A DNA stretch of 64,000 nucleotides from Flavobacterium terrisoli (GCF_030167905.1 NZ_JARGNA010000001.1:1-64000); one strand, 5' to 3'; positions 7,776 through 16,987 are shown, counted from the stretch's first letter. Numbers and translations are program-made. Notes: generated by a model not told the origin, from the sequence alone.

Positions 7776-8092
7776 AAAAGAGGCACGACAAATTTTTCCA
7801 AAAAAACTACTGTGGTATTTGTTTCATTGAAGTAAAGCTAAAATAAGAAAAAAGTTTATAATCATCTCATTTTGAGATTATAATTCAAATTAATCTCAAT
7901 TAGCTATTAGCTAGTTCATGTTATGCCAACTCCCACCATATAAGGAGAGCTAAAAATGATTCCACTGTGGAATAAATTTCCTTCAAAATTATTTTGTAGG
8001 ATAAAACACTTTATTTAGCTTAGCCTTAGATACCACAAAACATAAAGTAATAACCCAAAAGAGCCCAAAGCTCCTTTATAAATTGTTGTATC
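7776..8092. other. Island-edge spacer with several inverted repeats, no gene
   Basis: No credible gene. It holds an imperfect hairpin around 7858-7885 (TATAATC...TGAGATTATA with a 3-base bulge), a perfect 7-1-7 dyad at 7959-7973 (ATTCCAC-T-GTGGAAT), and a short GAGC/GCTC hairpin near 8061-8073. These could be regulatory sites for the divergent genes on either side. Confidence 0.5.
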
Positions 8093-8332
8093 ATGCCCCA
8101 AAACTTCCTGACCAAAATCACCGCCAAACGCCTCGAGAAAAACATCTCCCAACGCTATATGGCAGCCCGCCTCAACATTTCCCAAAGCTATTACAACAAA
8201 CTCGAAAACGGCAAAATCGAAATGACCGTCAACACCATGCTCACCATATCAGAAATCTTAGATATCGACACAACCGAGTTATTTCCAACACCATCAATCA
8301 TCAATCAAAAATTCGAAACTCATAATTCATAA
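8093..8332 (+). CDS. Small XRE-family helix-turn-helix regulator
   Basis: 79 aa. Almost the whole protein is a Cro/C1-type HTH domain: ITAKRLEKNISQRYMAARL, then the recognition helix SQSYYNKLENGK, then the last helices MTVNTMLTISEILDID. It lacks a sensor domain. It lies 18 bases upstream of the uncharacterised 237-aa gene and divergent from the defence island, so it may regulate either. The intergenic gap holds degenerate repeats of the type TTCATAACTC, also seen near 37101-37229. Confidence 0.85.
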   Translation: MPQNFLTKITAKRLEKNISQRYMAARLNISQSYYNKLENGKIEMTVNTMLTISEILDIDTTELFPTPSIINQKFETHNS

Positions 8333-8350
8333 CTCATAACTCTAAAAACC

Positions 8351-9064
8351 ATGGCATCAACTTCTGAAACCGGTCACGCCAAGAACGTGGCCAACTTTGA
8401 AACCCTAATCTCTTTTTGTACCGGTTATGGCCCTGCCTACAACCCAACCAATGCAACTCTGACTATTCCTGACCTTCAATCGAAGTTTGACAAAGCGAAA
8501 GCAAAAATCAAAGCCGTCAAAGACACCAAAGGACCCTTTGATGTGGCCACCGGCGAAAGACAATTGTTGTTTAAGCCGTTAAAACCCCTTGCCACTCGGG
8601 TCATTAATGCAATGGTGGCACAAAACGCAGCAGCACCAAACATCAAAGACGCAAGAACCATAATCAGAAAACTAAACGGCAAAAGAACAGGAGAAACCAT
8701 AACCCCCGAAGAAAACCAGATATCAGTATCACAGCAAAGTTACGACCGCCTAGTCGACAGCTTCGAACAACTAATAGTGATTACTCAAAACGAACCACTA
8801 TACAGTCCCAATGAAACAGAGTTGACAGTAGCAGCAATGCAAACGCTACTCACCCAACTTGCAGATAAAAACTCCGCCGTGAGAAACGCCTATGTTCCTT
8901 ATAGCAATGCCATCATTGCTAGAAATCAAGAACTCTATGACGAAGATAACGCGTTAGTAAATACTGCCTTCGATGTAAAAAATTATGTAAAATCACTCTT
9001 TGGCGCCACCTCACCCCAATACCGTCAAATAAGTAGTTTAGTATTCAAACGCCCAAAAGAATAA
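8351..9064 (+). CDS. Uncharacterised helical protein, common in flavobacteria
   Basis: 237 aa, no signal peptide, no membrane segment, mostly predicted helix. It looks like two related halves: FETLISFCTGYGPAYNPTN.. near the start and FEQLIVITQNEPLYSPNET.. around residues 137-157, each followed by a helix with a QTLL/QSKFD-like element, so an internal duplication is likely. I recall similar proteins of unknown function in flavobacterial genomes, often in multiple copies. It follows the XRE gene and is ended by a strong terminator at 9087-9110. No function is assigned. Confidence 0.75.
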   Translation: MASTSETGHAKNVANFETLISFCTGYGPAYNPTNATLTIPDLQSKFDKAKAKIKAVKDTKGPFDVATGERQLLFKPLKPLATRVINAMVAQNAAAPNIKDARTIIRKLNGKRTGETITPEENQISVSQQSYDRLVDSFEQLIVITQNEPLYSPNETELTVAAMQTLLTQLADKNSAVRNAYVPYSNAIIARNQELYDEDNALVNTAFDVKNYVKSLFGATSPQYRQISSLVFKRPKE

Positions 9065-9086
9065 TCGTCCAAAATCAAATACCACA

Positions 9087-9114
9087 AAAAGCTTTCAGTA
9101 GAAAGCTTTTTTTT
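9087..9114 (+). terminator. Rho-independent terminator
   Basis: Ten-base-pair stem (9087-9096 with 9101-9110), loop AGTA, followed by a T run. It ends the transcript of the 237-aa protein gene. Confidence 0.9.
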
Positions 9115-9120
9115 ATTCCG

Positions 9121-9310
9121 CCCTATTTTTATTGGTGTTATTGAGCCATTGCTTTTCAGTGTTGGGAGAAGGAAAGCAACCCACATAGACGAGCGAAGCG
9201 AGCGACTCGGGTTGCGGCGGAAAAGAAAGGCATTGTGCGAAATAGACAATAAAAATCAGGCTTGATTTTTTTGGTTACTTTTTTCATCAAGGAAAAAAGT
9301 AATAAGAAAT
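9121..9310. other. Non-coding stretch with two adjacent hairpins
   Basis: No gene seen. It contains the self-similar GAGCGAAGCGAGCGA at about 9194-9208 and two back-to-back hairpins: AAAAATCA (9251-9258) with TGATTTTT (9263-9270), and TTACTTTTTTC (9275-9285) with GAAAAAAGTAA (9292-9302). I recall the second hairpin as a recurrent intergenic sequence in flavobacteria, not verified here. Confidence 0.6.
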
Positions 9311-9520
9311 AGTGTTGAAGTACCCGCATGCAGTGTTGGAGAACCCGCTCATAGTGTTAGAGCATCTGCATAGAGCGTTAAAGCATCCGCACGGAGCGTT
9401 GAACAACCCGGCGAAAGCGTTGAACACCCCGCCGAGAGCGTTGAAGAATACGCACACAGCGTTGGAGCACCCGCCAAGAGCGTTGAAGCGTCTGCAAGGA
9501 GCGTTGAAGCACCAACTAAA
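9311..9520. repeat. Ten tandem 21-bp repeats (minisatellite)
   Basis: Ten units of exactly 21 bases, each starting AG(C/T)GTT(G/A)(G/A)A, consensus roughly AGCGTTGAAGCACCCGCAC plus two variable bases. The second to ninth units differ at scattered sites, so the array is old. As 21 is a multiple of 3, both strands stay open through it. On the plus strand from GTG 9312 a 71-codon frame gives a 7-residue repeat (LKxPxxA). No ribosome-binding context or homology supports translation. The array is richer in G+C than the flanking sequence. Confidence 0.9.
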
Positions 9521-9644
9521 AGTTTAAAGCTAATTTCAAACACGCTCACAGACGAACTAAAGTTCGTGTACCTGAAGCCCACCGGGCTTCCTCCTTTTAA
9601 TTTCAAATCCCTCTTGGGCTCTTCTCGCCCAAAGAACTTATAAA

Positions 9645-9678
9645 TAAAAAAGCCCGATACTTTCGTATCAGGCTTTTT
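9645..9678 (-). terminator. Terminator downstream of tRNA-Asn
   Basis: Stem with one C-A mismatch, AAAAAGCCCGATAC against GTATCAGGCTTTTT, loop TTTC, with an A run on the plus strand that becomes a U run for the minus-strand tRNA transcript. Confidence 0.8.
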
Positions 9679-9683
9679 GTTTG

Positions 9684-9757
9684 CTCCCCCTCTTGGGCTC
9701 GAACCAAGGACCCTCTGATTAACAGTCAGATGCTCTAACCAACTGAGCTAAGGAGGA
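9684..9757 (-). tRNA. tRNA-Asn (GTT)
   Basis: Complement strand reads TCCTCCTTAGCTCAGTTGG... with acceptor TCCTCCT paired to AGGGGGA, D loop AGCTCAGTTGGTTAGAGC, anticodon loop CTGTTAA (anticodon GTT), and T arm GGTTCGAGCC. 74 bases, CCA not encoded. Confidence 0.95.
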
Positions 9758-9840
9758 AGATGTTATATCTTTTAAGCGGTTGCAAAGATAGAACGAATTT
9801 TATTTTTTGCAAATAAAAACGAATAAAATTTCAAAAAATA

Positions 9841-11187
9841 TTACTTGCCGACAATTGCCTTGTAAATATCATTTCCGTTGGCAAACAATAACAGTGAAAT
9901 AAGTAGTACAAAGCCAACCAGTTGGGCTCTCTCTAAGAACTTATCACTAGGCTTTCTGCGGGATATCATTTCATACAACAGGAAGATCACGTGACCTCCA
10001 TCTAAGGCCGGAATCGGTAATAAATTCATTACCCCAAGCATGATGGATAATAAGGCTGTAATGCTCCAAAACGCTTCCCAACTCCAGGTATCCGGGAATA
10101 CATTATAAATCGCCGCGAAACCACCAACGCCTTTGTAAGCACCGGTACTCGGGTTAAATATCAATTTCAATTGTTTCCAGTAGTTCCCCAATTGCGTAAA
10201 TCCTTTGTCAATCCCCACCGGAATCGATTCAAAGAATCCAAAAGTCTCCGTACTGAATTTGTAATAGCCGATCTCTTCCAGCTTCTCACCACTGATGGCT
10301 GACGGCCCAACACCTATCTTTCCGGCATTGTTAACCACTAAGAGCACAGTTGTTTCTTTTCCGTCACGCAATACCACTGCCGGTATTTTGGTGCCTTTAT
10401 GCGCTGCAAGAATGCCTTCCAACTGGTCAAAGTATTTCACCGGCTGACCGTTAACCGAAACCACGATGTCTTTTATTTTAAGTTGGGTTTTATTAGGGGA
10501 ATCATCTGTAAAGCCACCTATCACAAAAGGCAATCTCAAGGAGATCAATCCTTTTTTATCGGCATCAATAAACTTCCCGATAAAGTTATTCGGAATGGTA
10601 ATGTTTTTCTCCTCACCGTTTCTGTTAATCTGAACCGTTTTAGCGGTCAAAATATCCATATTCACAGAAGGCACAAACTTGGTTACCGCTTTTCCGTCAA
10701 CAGCCACAATTTTATCTCCCGTTTGAATCCCTGCTTTTTTCAATTCGTCATTGCGAACCCAAACCCCATCCTTTACTTCGCTGTTCGCAATATATTCTTC
10801 TCCATAGAAGAAAGTCATTCCAATGTAAATGATAAACGCCAAAATAAAATTCACCGTTACCCCACCAAGCATAATAATCAAACGCTGCCAGGCCGGTTTC
10901 GAACGGAATTCCCAAGGCTCCGGGTCCTTTGCCATTTGCTCCGTATCCATGCTTTCATCAATCATCCCTGAGATTTTTACATAACCTCCAAGCGGTAACC
11001 ATCCGATACCGTATTCGGTTTCGCCGATTTTCTTTTTGAATAAGGAATATTTGATGTCAAAAAACAAGTAGAACTTCTCTACCCTTGTTTTGAATAATTT
11101 GGCCGGAATAAAATGCCCCAGTTCGTGAAGTATAATTAGTATTGATAAACTCAGTAAAAACTGAGATAGTTTGATTGCAATTTCCAT
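9841..11187 (-). CDS. rseP: RIP metalloprotease RseP (site-2 protease)
   Basis: 448 aa inner-membrane zinc protease. The first TM carries HELGH (H21, E22, H25); two PDZ domains occupy roughly residues 130-320; the C-terminal TM carries PIPALDGGH, which gives the third zinc ligand. Length and layout match the family. RseP cuts anti-sigma factors after a first periplasmic cut and clears signal-peptide remnants. It is transcribed alone; a -7 box TACTTTTG lies at 11224-11217 on the minus strand, about 30 bases before the start codon. tRNA-Asn lies downstream on the same strand. Confidence 0.97.
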   Translation of the reverse strand: MEIAIKLSQFLLSLSILIILHELGHFIPAKLFKTRVEKFYLFFDIKYSLFKKKIGETEYGIGWLPLGGYVKISGMIDESMDTEQMAKDPEPWEFRSKPAWQRLIIMLGGVTVNFILAFIIYIGMTFFYGEEYIANSEVKDGVWVRNDELKKAGIQTGDKIVAVDGKAVTKFVPSVNMDILTAKTVQINRNGEEKNITIPNNFIGKFIDADKKGLISLRLPFVIGGFTDDSPNKTQLKIKDIVVSVNGQPVKYFDQLEGILAAHKGTKIPAVVLRDGKETTVLLVVNNAGKIGVGPSAISGEKLEEIGYYKFSTETFGFFESIPVGIDKGFTQLGNYWKQLKLIFNPSTGAYKGVGGFAAIYNVFPDTWSWEAFWSITALLSIMLGVMNLLPIPALDGGHVIFLLYEMISRRKPSDKFLERAQLVGFVLLISLLLFANGNDIYKAIVGK

Positions 11188-11264
11188 TTCTTATTTGTCG
11201 GTTTCTTTTAAACGCACAAAAGTAAGGTTTTCACCTTACTCGTGCATATAATATTCGTTTTAGA

Positions 11265-13181
11265 TTATTTTTTTATGAATTTTTTATGATAAGTCCCTTC
11301 CGTAGTCTGAATTTCCATGTAATGAACCCCCGAAGACAAACTACTCACAGAGAAATCTAAAGTGCTATTCTCGGCTATTTTCTGCCCAAGGCTGTTGTAA
11401 ATGGTCGCTTTCTCCAAAACCACCGAAGATGGCATCTGGATATGTAACACCGCATCACTCGGATTGGGGTACAAAACAATGGTATTGTCTATATCAAAGC
11501 TTTCATTACCCAGAGTCGCATTAGAATCTCTTGAGATAATGTGTTTCTCAGGGTCAAAATCAACACCGGTAATGGTAAAAGGAACATTCATGATAAACTC
11601 TTCTCCGTCAAAAGTGTTATCCAAAACCAAATCGGCCTGTTCTCCATTCGAACCATAAACCCTAACCGGAACCGGCATTTCAAAATAAGACACCGAAGCA
11701 TCCGATTGCGACTGATTCACTACAAATTTGGCTTGACCTGTTCCCCAATTCTGAGCTGTAATCGTATAGGTAGGATAGCCCTGGTCGTAAATCCAATCTT
11801 GGAAAAACTCTGTTAAATCCTGTCCGTAAACGGTTTCCATATGCGTTTGAAAATCACTGGTCACTGCATATTTATAAGCTAAATTCGGGTCGGCCAGATA
11901 ATTTCTCACGCCTTGGAAGAAAGCAGTATCACCCAATTTAAAACGCAGCATTTCCAAAACCATCGCGCCTTTATTATAACTCAAACGGCTGCTGAAAATC
12001 CTGCCGACATTGGTAGCCTGAATATCCGTTAAATAAACATTCCCTGTTGGCAATGCCGTGATATTATCAATCATGTTTGATTTTTGGGTAATAAAAGCAT
12101 CCAGTCCATCCAGATTCTCGATAGTCAGAGCCGCTAAATAAGTAGCAAATCCTTCGTTCAGCCAAATATCATTCCAACTCCCGCAGGTGATTTTATCGCC
12201 AAACCATTGGTGCCCCAATTCGTGCGCAATCAATCCGCGACTGAATCCGCCCATAAAGGAAACGGTTGTATGTTCCATTCCGCCACCAAATCCACATTGG
12301 GCATGTCCGTACTTTTCGGCATGAAACGGATAGGTTTCAAATAGATTTTCAAAAATATCCATGATCTCCGGAGTTACAGATAACGAAGCAACAGAAGCGG
12401 CATAAGTCTCCGGATACAAATAGTTCACAATCGGAAAAGTATTCGGTTCCGTGCCTGCGGTTTGTGTAAACACCTGATAATTGCTTACCGCTATCGCTAC
12501 CAAATAAGCCGGTATCGGATAGTTGTGGTGAAAATGAGTGGTTTTGTTAGCGCCAACAGTTACCGGTGCTTCCGGTTCAACGCCATTGCCCACACTTACG
12601 TATTGTGAGGGTGCTGTGATATAAATATCGATGCTCTCTACTTTATCATTCAAATCCTGTTTGCATGGCCACCAATCTCTGGCGCCAAAAGGCTCAGACA
12701 AGGTCCAGATAATGTTAGCGCCGTTATGCGTTGTTCTGGTAAAGGCATTTTCTCCGGTTGCAGGAGCACCAGAATAATTGATTTCTACCGTGGCAAAACT
12801 ATCGGCGGTCAACGTACTTGGCAACGTGATAACCAATTCGTCATTGGCATTTTGAACAAAAGTCAAATTGGTTGCGCCTTGTTTTACCGAACTCACATTC
12901 AATTGATCTGTCAAATCAAAAGTAACGGTAGTCATATTGCTCAATGCCTTGAAAGTAGTTGTCACTTTACCAGTAATGAAATAGACTCCCGGATTTACCG
13001 TGAACTCCAGTTTATGATAAGTAACGTCATAATTTAACGTATTCGGATTGGCCTGAAAATCGATCAACTGTGACGCAGATTTCATTTCTGATTCGGCTAT
13101 TTGTTCTATTTCTGACAGCCGCTGCTGGGCAAAAACAGAAGAAATTGTAAGGAAAAATATTAAAAAATAATGCTTTTTCAT
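11265..13181 (-). CDS. Secreted M1-family aminopeptidase with T9SS sorting domain
   Basis: 638 aa. Signal peptide at 1-18 (ends VFAQ). The M1 N-terminal beta-domain contains the substrate-side motif GAMEN equivalent at GGGMEHTT. The zinc site HELGHQWFGD near residue 320 with the third ligand in WLNEGFATY 20 residues later is canonical for M1 (HExxH-18-E). The final 75 residues, with YPNPSD, a GQKIAEN turn and a GVHYMEI strand ending KKFIKK, form a type A T9SS C-terminal sorting domain, so the enzyme is probably exported to the surface or medium. It should trim peptides for nutrition. Single gene, convergent with nothing; rseP follows on the same strand after 77 bases. Confidence 0.94.
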   Translation of the reverse strand: MKKHYFLIFFLTISSVFAQQRLSEIEQIAESEMKSASQLIDFQANPNTLNYDVTYHKLEFTVNPGVYFITGKVTTTFKALSNMTTVTFDLTDQLNVSSVKQGATNLTFVQNANDELVITLPSTLTADSFATVEINYSGAPATGENAFTRTTHNGANIIWTLSEPFGARDWWPCKQDLNDKVESIDIYITAPSQYVSVGNGVEPEAPVTVGANKTTHFHHNYPIPAYLVAIAVSNYQVFTQTAGTEPNTFPIVNYLYPETYAASVASLSVTPEIMDIFENLFETYPFHAEKYGHAQCGFGGGMEHTTVSFMGGFSRGLIAHELGHQWFGDKITCGSWNDIWLNEGFATYLAALTIENLDGLDAFITQKSNMIDNITALPTGNVYLTDIQATNVGRIFSSRLSYNKGAMVLEMLRFKLGDTAFFQGVRNYLADPNLAYKYAVTSDFQTHMETVYGQDLTEFFQDWIYDQGYPTYTITAQNWGTGQAKFVVNQSQSDASVSYFEMPVPVRVYGSNGEQADLVLDNTFDGEEFIMNVPFTITGVDFDPEKHIISRDSNATLGNESFDIDNTIVLYPNPSDAVLHIQMPSSVVLEKATIYNSLGQKIAENSTLDFSVSSLSSGVHYMEIQTTEGTYHKKFIKK

Positions 13182-13329
13182 GGCAAGTGGTAGTTTTTTT
13201 GCGAATATAGCAATTATTGAATGATGTGACTGTCAAAAAAATGATAAATTACCGAGCATCATTTTGATTCTGATTCTTTTACAAAAAGGAAGTTTTTCAG
13301 CATCCGAAAGGTTTTATCAAACATTTCAT

Positions 13330-13337
13330 TAAATTTG
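13330..13337 (+). promoter_or_regulatory. Putative -7 box of serS
   Basis: TAAATTTG fits TAnnTTTG and lies 22 bases before the ATG at 13359. A clear -33 TTG is not seen. Confidence 0.5.
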
Positions 13338-13358
13338 CGTGCTTATAAAGAAAATGAC

Positions 13359-14630
13359 ATGTTACAAATCAGTTACATCAGAGAGAACAAAGAAAAAGTG
13401 ATTACCGCTTTGGCCAAAAAGCACATGGATGCTAAAGCCATCGTTGAGGAAGTAATCCAATTAGACGAAAACAGAAGAAGCACTCAGGTTGCTCTTGACA
13501 ATACTTTAGCCGAAGCCAATAAATTATCGGCCGCTATTGGCGAAATGATGAAATCCGGTGAAAAAGCAAAAGCCGAAATCCTAAAACAAAAAACAAGTCA
13601 ACTCAAAGAAACCAGCAAGGAATTGTCTGAGAAATTAGAAGCCTTTGCTACTGAATTGACACAAAAAATGTATTTGTTACCAAACCTTCCAGCCGATATC
13701 GTTCCGGAAGGAAAAACACCTGAGGAAAACCTCAACGTTTTCCAGGAAGGCGATATTCCGGTATTGCACGAAGGTGCGCAGCCACACTGGGAATTGGTTA
13801 AAAAATATGACATCATCGATTTCGAATTGGGTGTGAAAATCACCGGTGCCGGATTTCCGGTTTACAAGGGAAAAGGAGCTAAATTACAACGTGCTTTGAT
13901 TTCCTATTTTTTAGATAAAAATACAGCCGCAGGCTACGAGGAAGTTCAGGTGCCCCATTTGGTAAACGAAGCTTCAGGTTATGGAACCGGACAATTGCCT
14001 GACAAAGAAGGGCAAATGTACCACGTAGGCATTGACGATTTATACCTAATCCCAACGGCCGAAGTTCCGGTAACCAATTTATTCCGCGATGTGATTTTAC
14101 AGGAAAACGAATTGCCTGTTTTATGTACGGGTTACACACCGTGTTTCCGTCGTGAAGCAGGTTCTTATGGCGCACACGTTCGTGGTTTGAACCGTTTGCA
14201 CCAATTTGACAAAGTAGAAATCGTTCGCATCGAACATCCGGATAAGTCATATGAAGCACTTGACGGCATGGTGGAACACGTGAAAAACATCCTAAAAGAA
14301 TTGAAATTGCCTTACAGGGTATTGCGCCTTTGTGGTGGTGATATGGGGTTTGCTTCGGCATTGACCTATGACTTTGAAGTGTTTTCAACCGCTCAGGACC
14401 GATGGTTGGAAATCTCTTCGGTGTCTAACTTTGAGACATTCCAGGCCAATCGTTTGAAATTGCGTTTCAAAGGAAAAGACGGAAAAACCCAATTGGCGCA
14501 CACTTTGAACGGAAGTTCATTGGCTTTGCCAAGAGTTTTAGCCGGAATCATCGAAAATTACCAAACACCGGAAGGTATCGTAATCCCAGAAGTATTGCGC
14601 CCTTACACCGGTTTTGACATCATTAACTAA
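13359..14630 (+). CDS. serS: Seryl-tRNA synthetase
   Basis: 423 aa from the ATG at 13359, which starts MLQISYIRENKEKV as in the family; an upstream in-frame TTG at 13335 lies inside the promoter -7 box and is rejected. The N-terminal coiled-coil arm (about 1-110) grips the long variable arm of tRNA-Ser. The class II core has motif 2 (CFRREAGSYG) and motif 3 (SLALPRVLAGIIENYQ). It charges tRNA-Ser with serine and can act on tRNA-Sec. Length is typical. Transcribed alone, 81 bases before the TPR gene. Confidence 0.98.
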   Translation: MLQISYIRENKEKVITALAKKHMDAKAIVEEVIQLDENRRSTQVALDNTLAEANKLSAAIGEMMKSGEKAKAEILKQKTSQLKETSKELSEKLEAFATELTQKMYLLPNLPADIVPEGKTPEENLNVFQEGDIPVLHEGAQPHWELVKKYDIIDFELGVKITGAGFPVYKGKGAKLQRALISYFLDKNTAAGYEEVQVPHLVNEASGYGTGQLPDKEGQMYHVGIDDLYLIPTAEVPVTNLFRDVILQENELPVLCTGYTPCFRREAGSYGAHVRGLNRLHQFDKVEIVRIEHPDKSYEALDGMVEHVKNILKELKLPYRVLRLCGGDMGFASALTYDFEVFSTAQDRWLEISSVSNFETFQANRLKLRFKGKDGKTQLAHTLNGSSLALPRVLAGIIENYQTPEGIVIPEVLRPYTGFDIIN

Positions 14631-14711
14631 ATAAGTTAATCTTTAGCAAACGATGTACTAATTTGGCACAAAAAGTGTTACTTTAGTACATTGTTCGTTT
14701 TAATGTTAGAC

Positions 14712-16490
14712 ATGAAAAAATTACTCTCTATCCTGTTCATATTCGTTTCGCTTTGGGCCAATGCCCAGAACGAGCAGTTGGCCAATAATTATTTCGACCG
14801 TGGCGAATTTGAAAAAGCCTTAGTGAGTTATGAAGAATTGCTCAAAGCACAGGCCGGAAATTCCAATTATTTCCAGAGAGTGGTTGAATGTTACCAGCAG
14901 TTGCAACAGTTTGACAAAGCCGAAAAAGCCATCCAGGAAAGACTCGACAAATACAGACAGAGCAACCTGTTGATCGAATTGGGTTTCAATTACCAATTGC
15001 AGAAAAACCAGGATAAAGCCGAGAAATATTATGAGCAGGCCATAGACAAAATCAAAAAGAACGCCAACGAAGCTTATGGCATTGCTTATACTTTTGAAAA
15101 AAAAGCATTGTTTGACAAAGCGCTTTTGGCCTATAAAACCGCTATTGAAACCGATTCCAGATTGAGTTTTAACTTCCAGATGGCGATGCTTTACGGTCAG
15201 AAAGGCGAAACCGATCTGATGATTGAAACCTACTTACTTGAAGCCAGTCAAAACCCGCAAAACCTTCCGATTATCCAAAATCAACTGTCCCGATTCATGA
15301 CCGAAGACAGCGATGTGGCTTTTAATGATGCACTGAAAAAGGCATTGCTTGTCAGAGCCCAGAAAACACAGGACGTCTTTTGGAATGATTTTCTGAGTTG
15401 GTATTTTGTACAGCTTAAAGAATATGGTAAAGCCTTTGTCCAACAAAAAGCCATCTATAAAAGAAACCCGGAATCTTTTGGGAATATTGTCAATTTGGGT
15501 GAAATGGCCATAGCCGATAACGATCAGGAATCTGCCAAAGAGATTTTGACTTTTGTCTTAGACAATACTAACGATTTAGAGCTGTTGATTCAGGCAAATT
15601 CCTATTTGATGGAAATGAAAATCAATCATGCCACCGACAAGGATTATGCGGCCATCACCGAAGAATTAGACAAACTCATTAAGGAATTTGGCGTAAGCCC
15701 CTATACTTTATCACTGCTCGAATTGGAAGCCAAGTTTACCGCATTTAACCTCAACAATCCAGAGAAAGCCAAAGTGATTTTGAAAAACGCGATGGAAATG
15801 CCTATCAATCGTTACCAGACCGCCGAACTCAAAATGCAGTTGGCCGATATCCTTTTGCTCGAAGAAAAATTCAATCAGGCTTTGATTTATTATTCACAGG
15901 TGAGTGAAGACATGGCCGGTGATGTGGTTGGTCAGGAAGCCAATCTGAAAACCGCCAAAACCAGTTATTTCAAGACTGATTTCGAATGGGCAACACACCA
16001 GTTAAAAGTATTGAAATCGGCCTCATCCCAATTGATTGCCAATGATGCTTTGGATTTATTCCTGATGATTAGCGATAACACCGTTGAAGATTCAACCCAG
16101 GTCGCTTTGAAGAAATTTGCCCGTGCTGATTTTCTTTTGTATCAAAACAAAAAAGCAGAATCTTTAGCGCAATTTGAATTGATTTTAAAAGAGCACAAAG
16201 GCGAAGAAATTGAACCGGTAACGCAGTTGCGCATTGGAAAAATTCATGAAAAAAAGGGTGATTTTGTCAAAGCTTTGGAAAGTTATGCCGCTATTATCAC
16301 CAATCACAAGGAAAGCATTTACATAGACGAAGCGCTTTATTATTCGGCAGAGATTTACAACAGTAACTTAAGTGATCCTGAAAAGGCAAAGCCGCTTTAT
16401 GAAGAAGTCATCTTCAAGCACGAAGACAGTATTTACTTTGTCGACTCGCGGAACAAATACCGAAAACTGCGCGGCGACACCAATCTTTAG
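14712..16490 (+). CDS. Exported TPR-repeat protein
   Basis: 592 aa from ATG 14712, chosen because it gives a clean signal peptide (MKKLLSILFIFVSLWANAQ); in-frame TTG 14691 and ATG 14703 lie upstream. The mature protein is almost all tetratricopeptide repeats, e.g. ANNYFDRGEFEKALVSYEEL near the N-terminus, KAEKYYEQAID, and more at the C-terminus (RIGKIHEKKGDFVKALESY). It should be a periplasmic scaffold. It heads a run of plus-strand genes with very short gaps (16493, 16675, 16988, 17757), so it may share transcription with rsmA and mgtE. Partner unknown. Confidence 0.88.
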   Translation: MKKLLSILFIFVSLWANAQNEQLANNYFDRGEFEKALVSYEELLKAQAGNSNYFQRVVECYQQLQQFDKAEKAIQERLDKYRQSNLLIELGFNYQLQKNQDKAEKYYEQAIDKIKKNANEAYGIAYTFEKKALFDKALLAYKTAIETDSRLSFNFQMAMLYGQKGETDLMIETYLLEASQNPQNLPIIQNQLSRFMTEDSDVAFNDALKKALLVRAQKTQDVFWNDFLSWYFVQLKEYGKAFVQQKAIYKRNPESFGNIVNLGEMAIADNDQESAKEILTFVLDNTNDLELLIQANSYLMEMKINHATDKDYAAITEELDKLIKEFGVSPYTLSLLELEAKFTAFNLNNPEKAKVILKNAMEMPINRYQTAELKMQLADILLLEEKFNQALIYYSQVSEDMAGDVVGQEANLKTAKTSYFKTDFEWATHQLKVLKSASSQLIANDALDLFLMISDNTVEDSTQVALKKFARADFLLYQNKKAESLAQFELILKEHKGEEIEPVTQLRIGKIHEKKGDFVKALESYAAIITNHKESIYIDEALYYSAEIYNSNLSDPEKAKPLYEEVIFKHEDSIYFVDSRNKYRKLRGDTNL

Positions 16491-16492
16491 AA

Positions 16493-16678
16493 ATGGGTTA
16501 TTTAGAAAATAGATGGATTAGGATCATTGTGAGTCTTTTTATAGGAGGAGCAATTTCGGAGCTTATCCACATATCTACAGGTGATCCGAACAGGCCAATG
16601 ACCACTAACCTTTCTATTTTATACGCCGCAATAGTTTACATAACATTCTCAATTACGATTAAAAAAAACAAGAAATGA
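16493..16678 (+). CDS. Small conserved membrane protein
   Basis: 61 aa, two hydrophobic segments (about 8-27 and 39-56) separated by a short loop rich in Pro/Thr, and a Lys-rich tail. It starts 2 bases after the TPR stop and its stop overlaps the start of the DUF4286 gene by 4 bases, which argues for a translated gene. No function can be given. Confidence 0.75.
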   Translation: MGYLENRWIRIIVSLFIGGAISELIHISTGDPNRPMTTNLSILYAAIVYITFSITIKKNKK

Positions 16679-16986
16679 TACTTTATAACGTTACGATAAA
16701 CATACACGAAAGCGTTCACGACCAATGGATGAAATGGATGCAGGAAAAACACATTAAAGAAGTTTTGGCTACCGGAAAATTTTCATCGGCACGAATGGTC
16801 AGAGTTTTGGTCGAGGAAGAAATGGGCGGCACAACCTACTCCATTCAATACACCACAGACTCCAAAGAAACATTACAAAAGTATTACGACGAAGATGCGC
16901 CAAGGCTTCGCGAAGAAGGACATCGGCTTTTTGGTGACAAAATGTTGGCGTTTAGAACAGAATTGGAATTGATAAGCGATCATTAA
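16675..16986 (+). CDS. DUF4286 family protein
   Basis: 103 aa, soluble, alpha/beta. The opening [20 protein letters not shown], a central GGTTYSIQY strand and the closing [15 protein letters not shown] match the small DUF4286 family of Bacteroidota; ferredoxin-like fold expected. Function unknown. It overlaps the preceding gene by 4 bases and lies one base before rsmA, so translational coupling with rsmA is likely. Confidence 0.85.
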   Translation: MILYNVTINIHESVHDQWMKWMQEKHIKEVLATGKFSSARMVRVLVEEEMGGTTYSIQYTTDSKETLQKYYDEDAPRLREEGHRLFGDKMLAFRTELELISDH

Positions 16987-16987
16987 G

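Noticed and set aside
9311..9520. CRISPR array
   Set aside because: Units are contiguous with no unique spacers, and no cas genes are nearby; the Cas4-like protein belongs to the DUF2779 family.
9312..9527. 71-codon open frame across the 21-bp repeats, and its antisense counterpart
   Set aside because: Both strands are open only because the period is a multiple of three; no start context or conserved protein supports translation.
13335..13358. Eight-residue N-terminal extension of serS from TTG
   Set aside because: It overlaps the promoter -7 box and is absent from the family's usual start.
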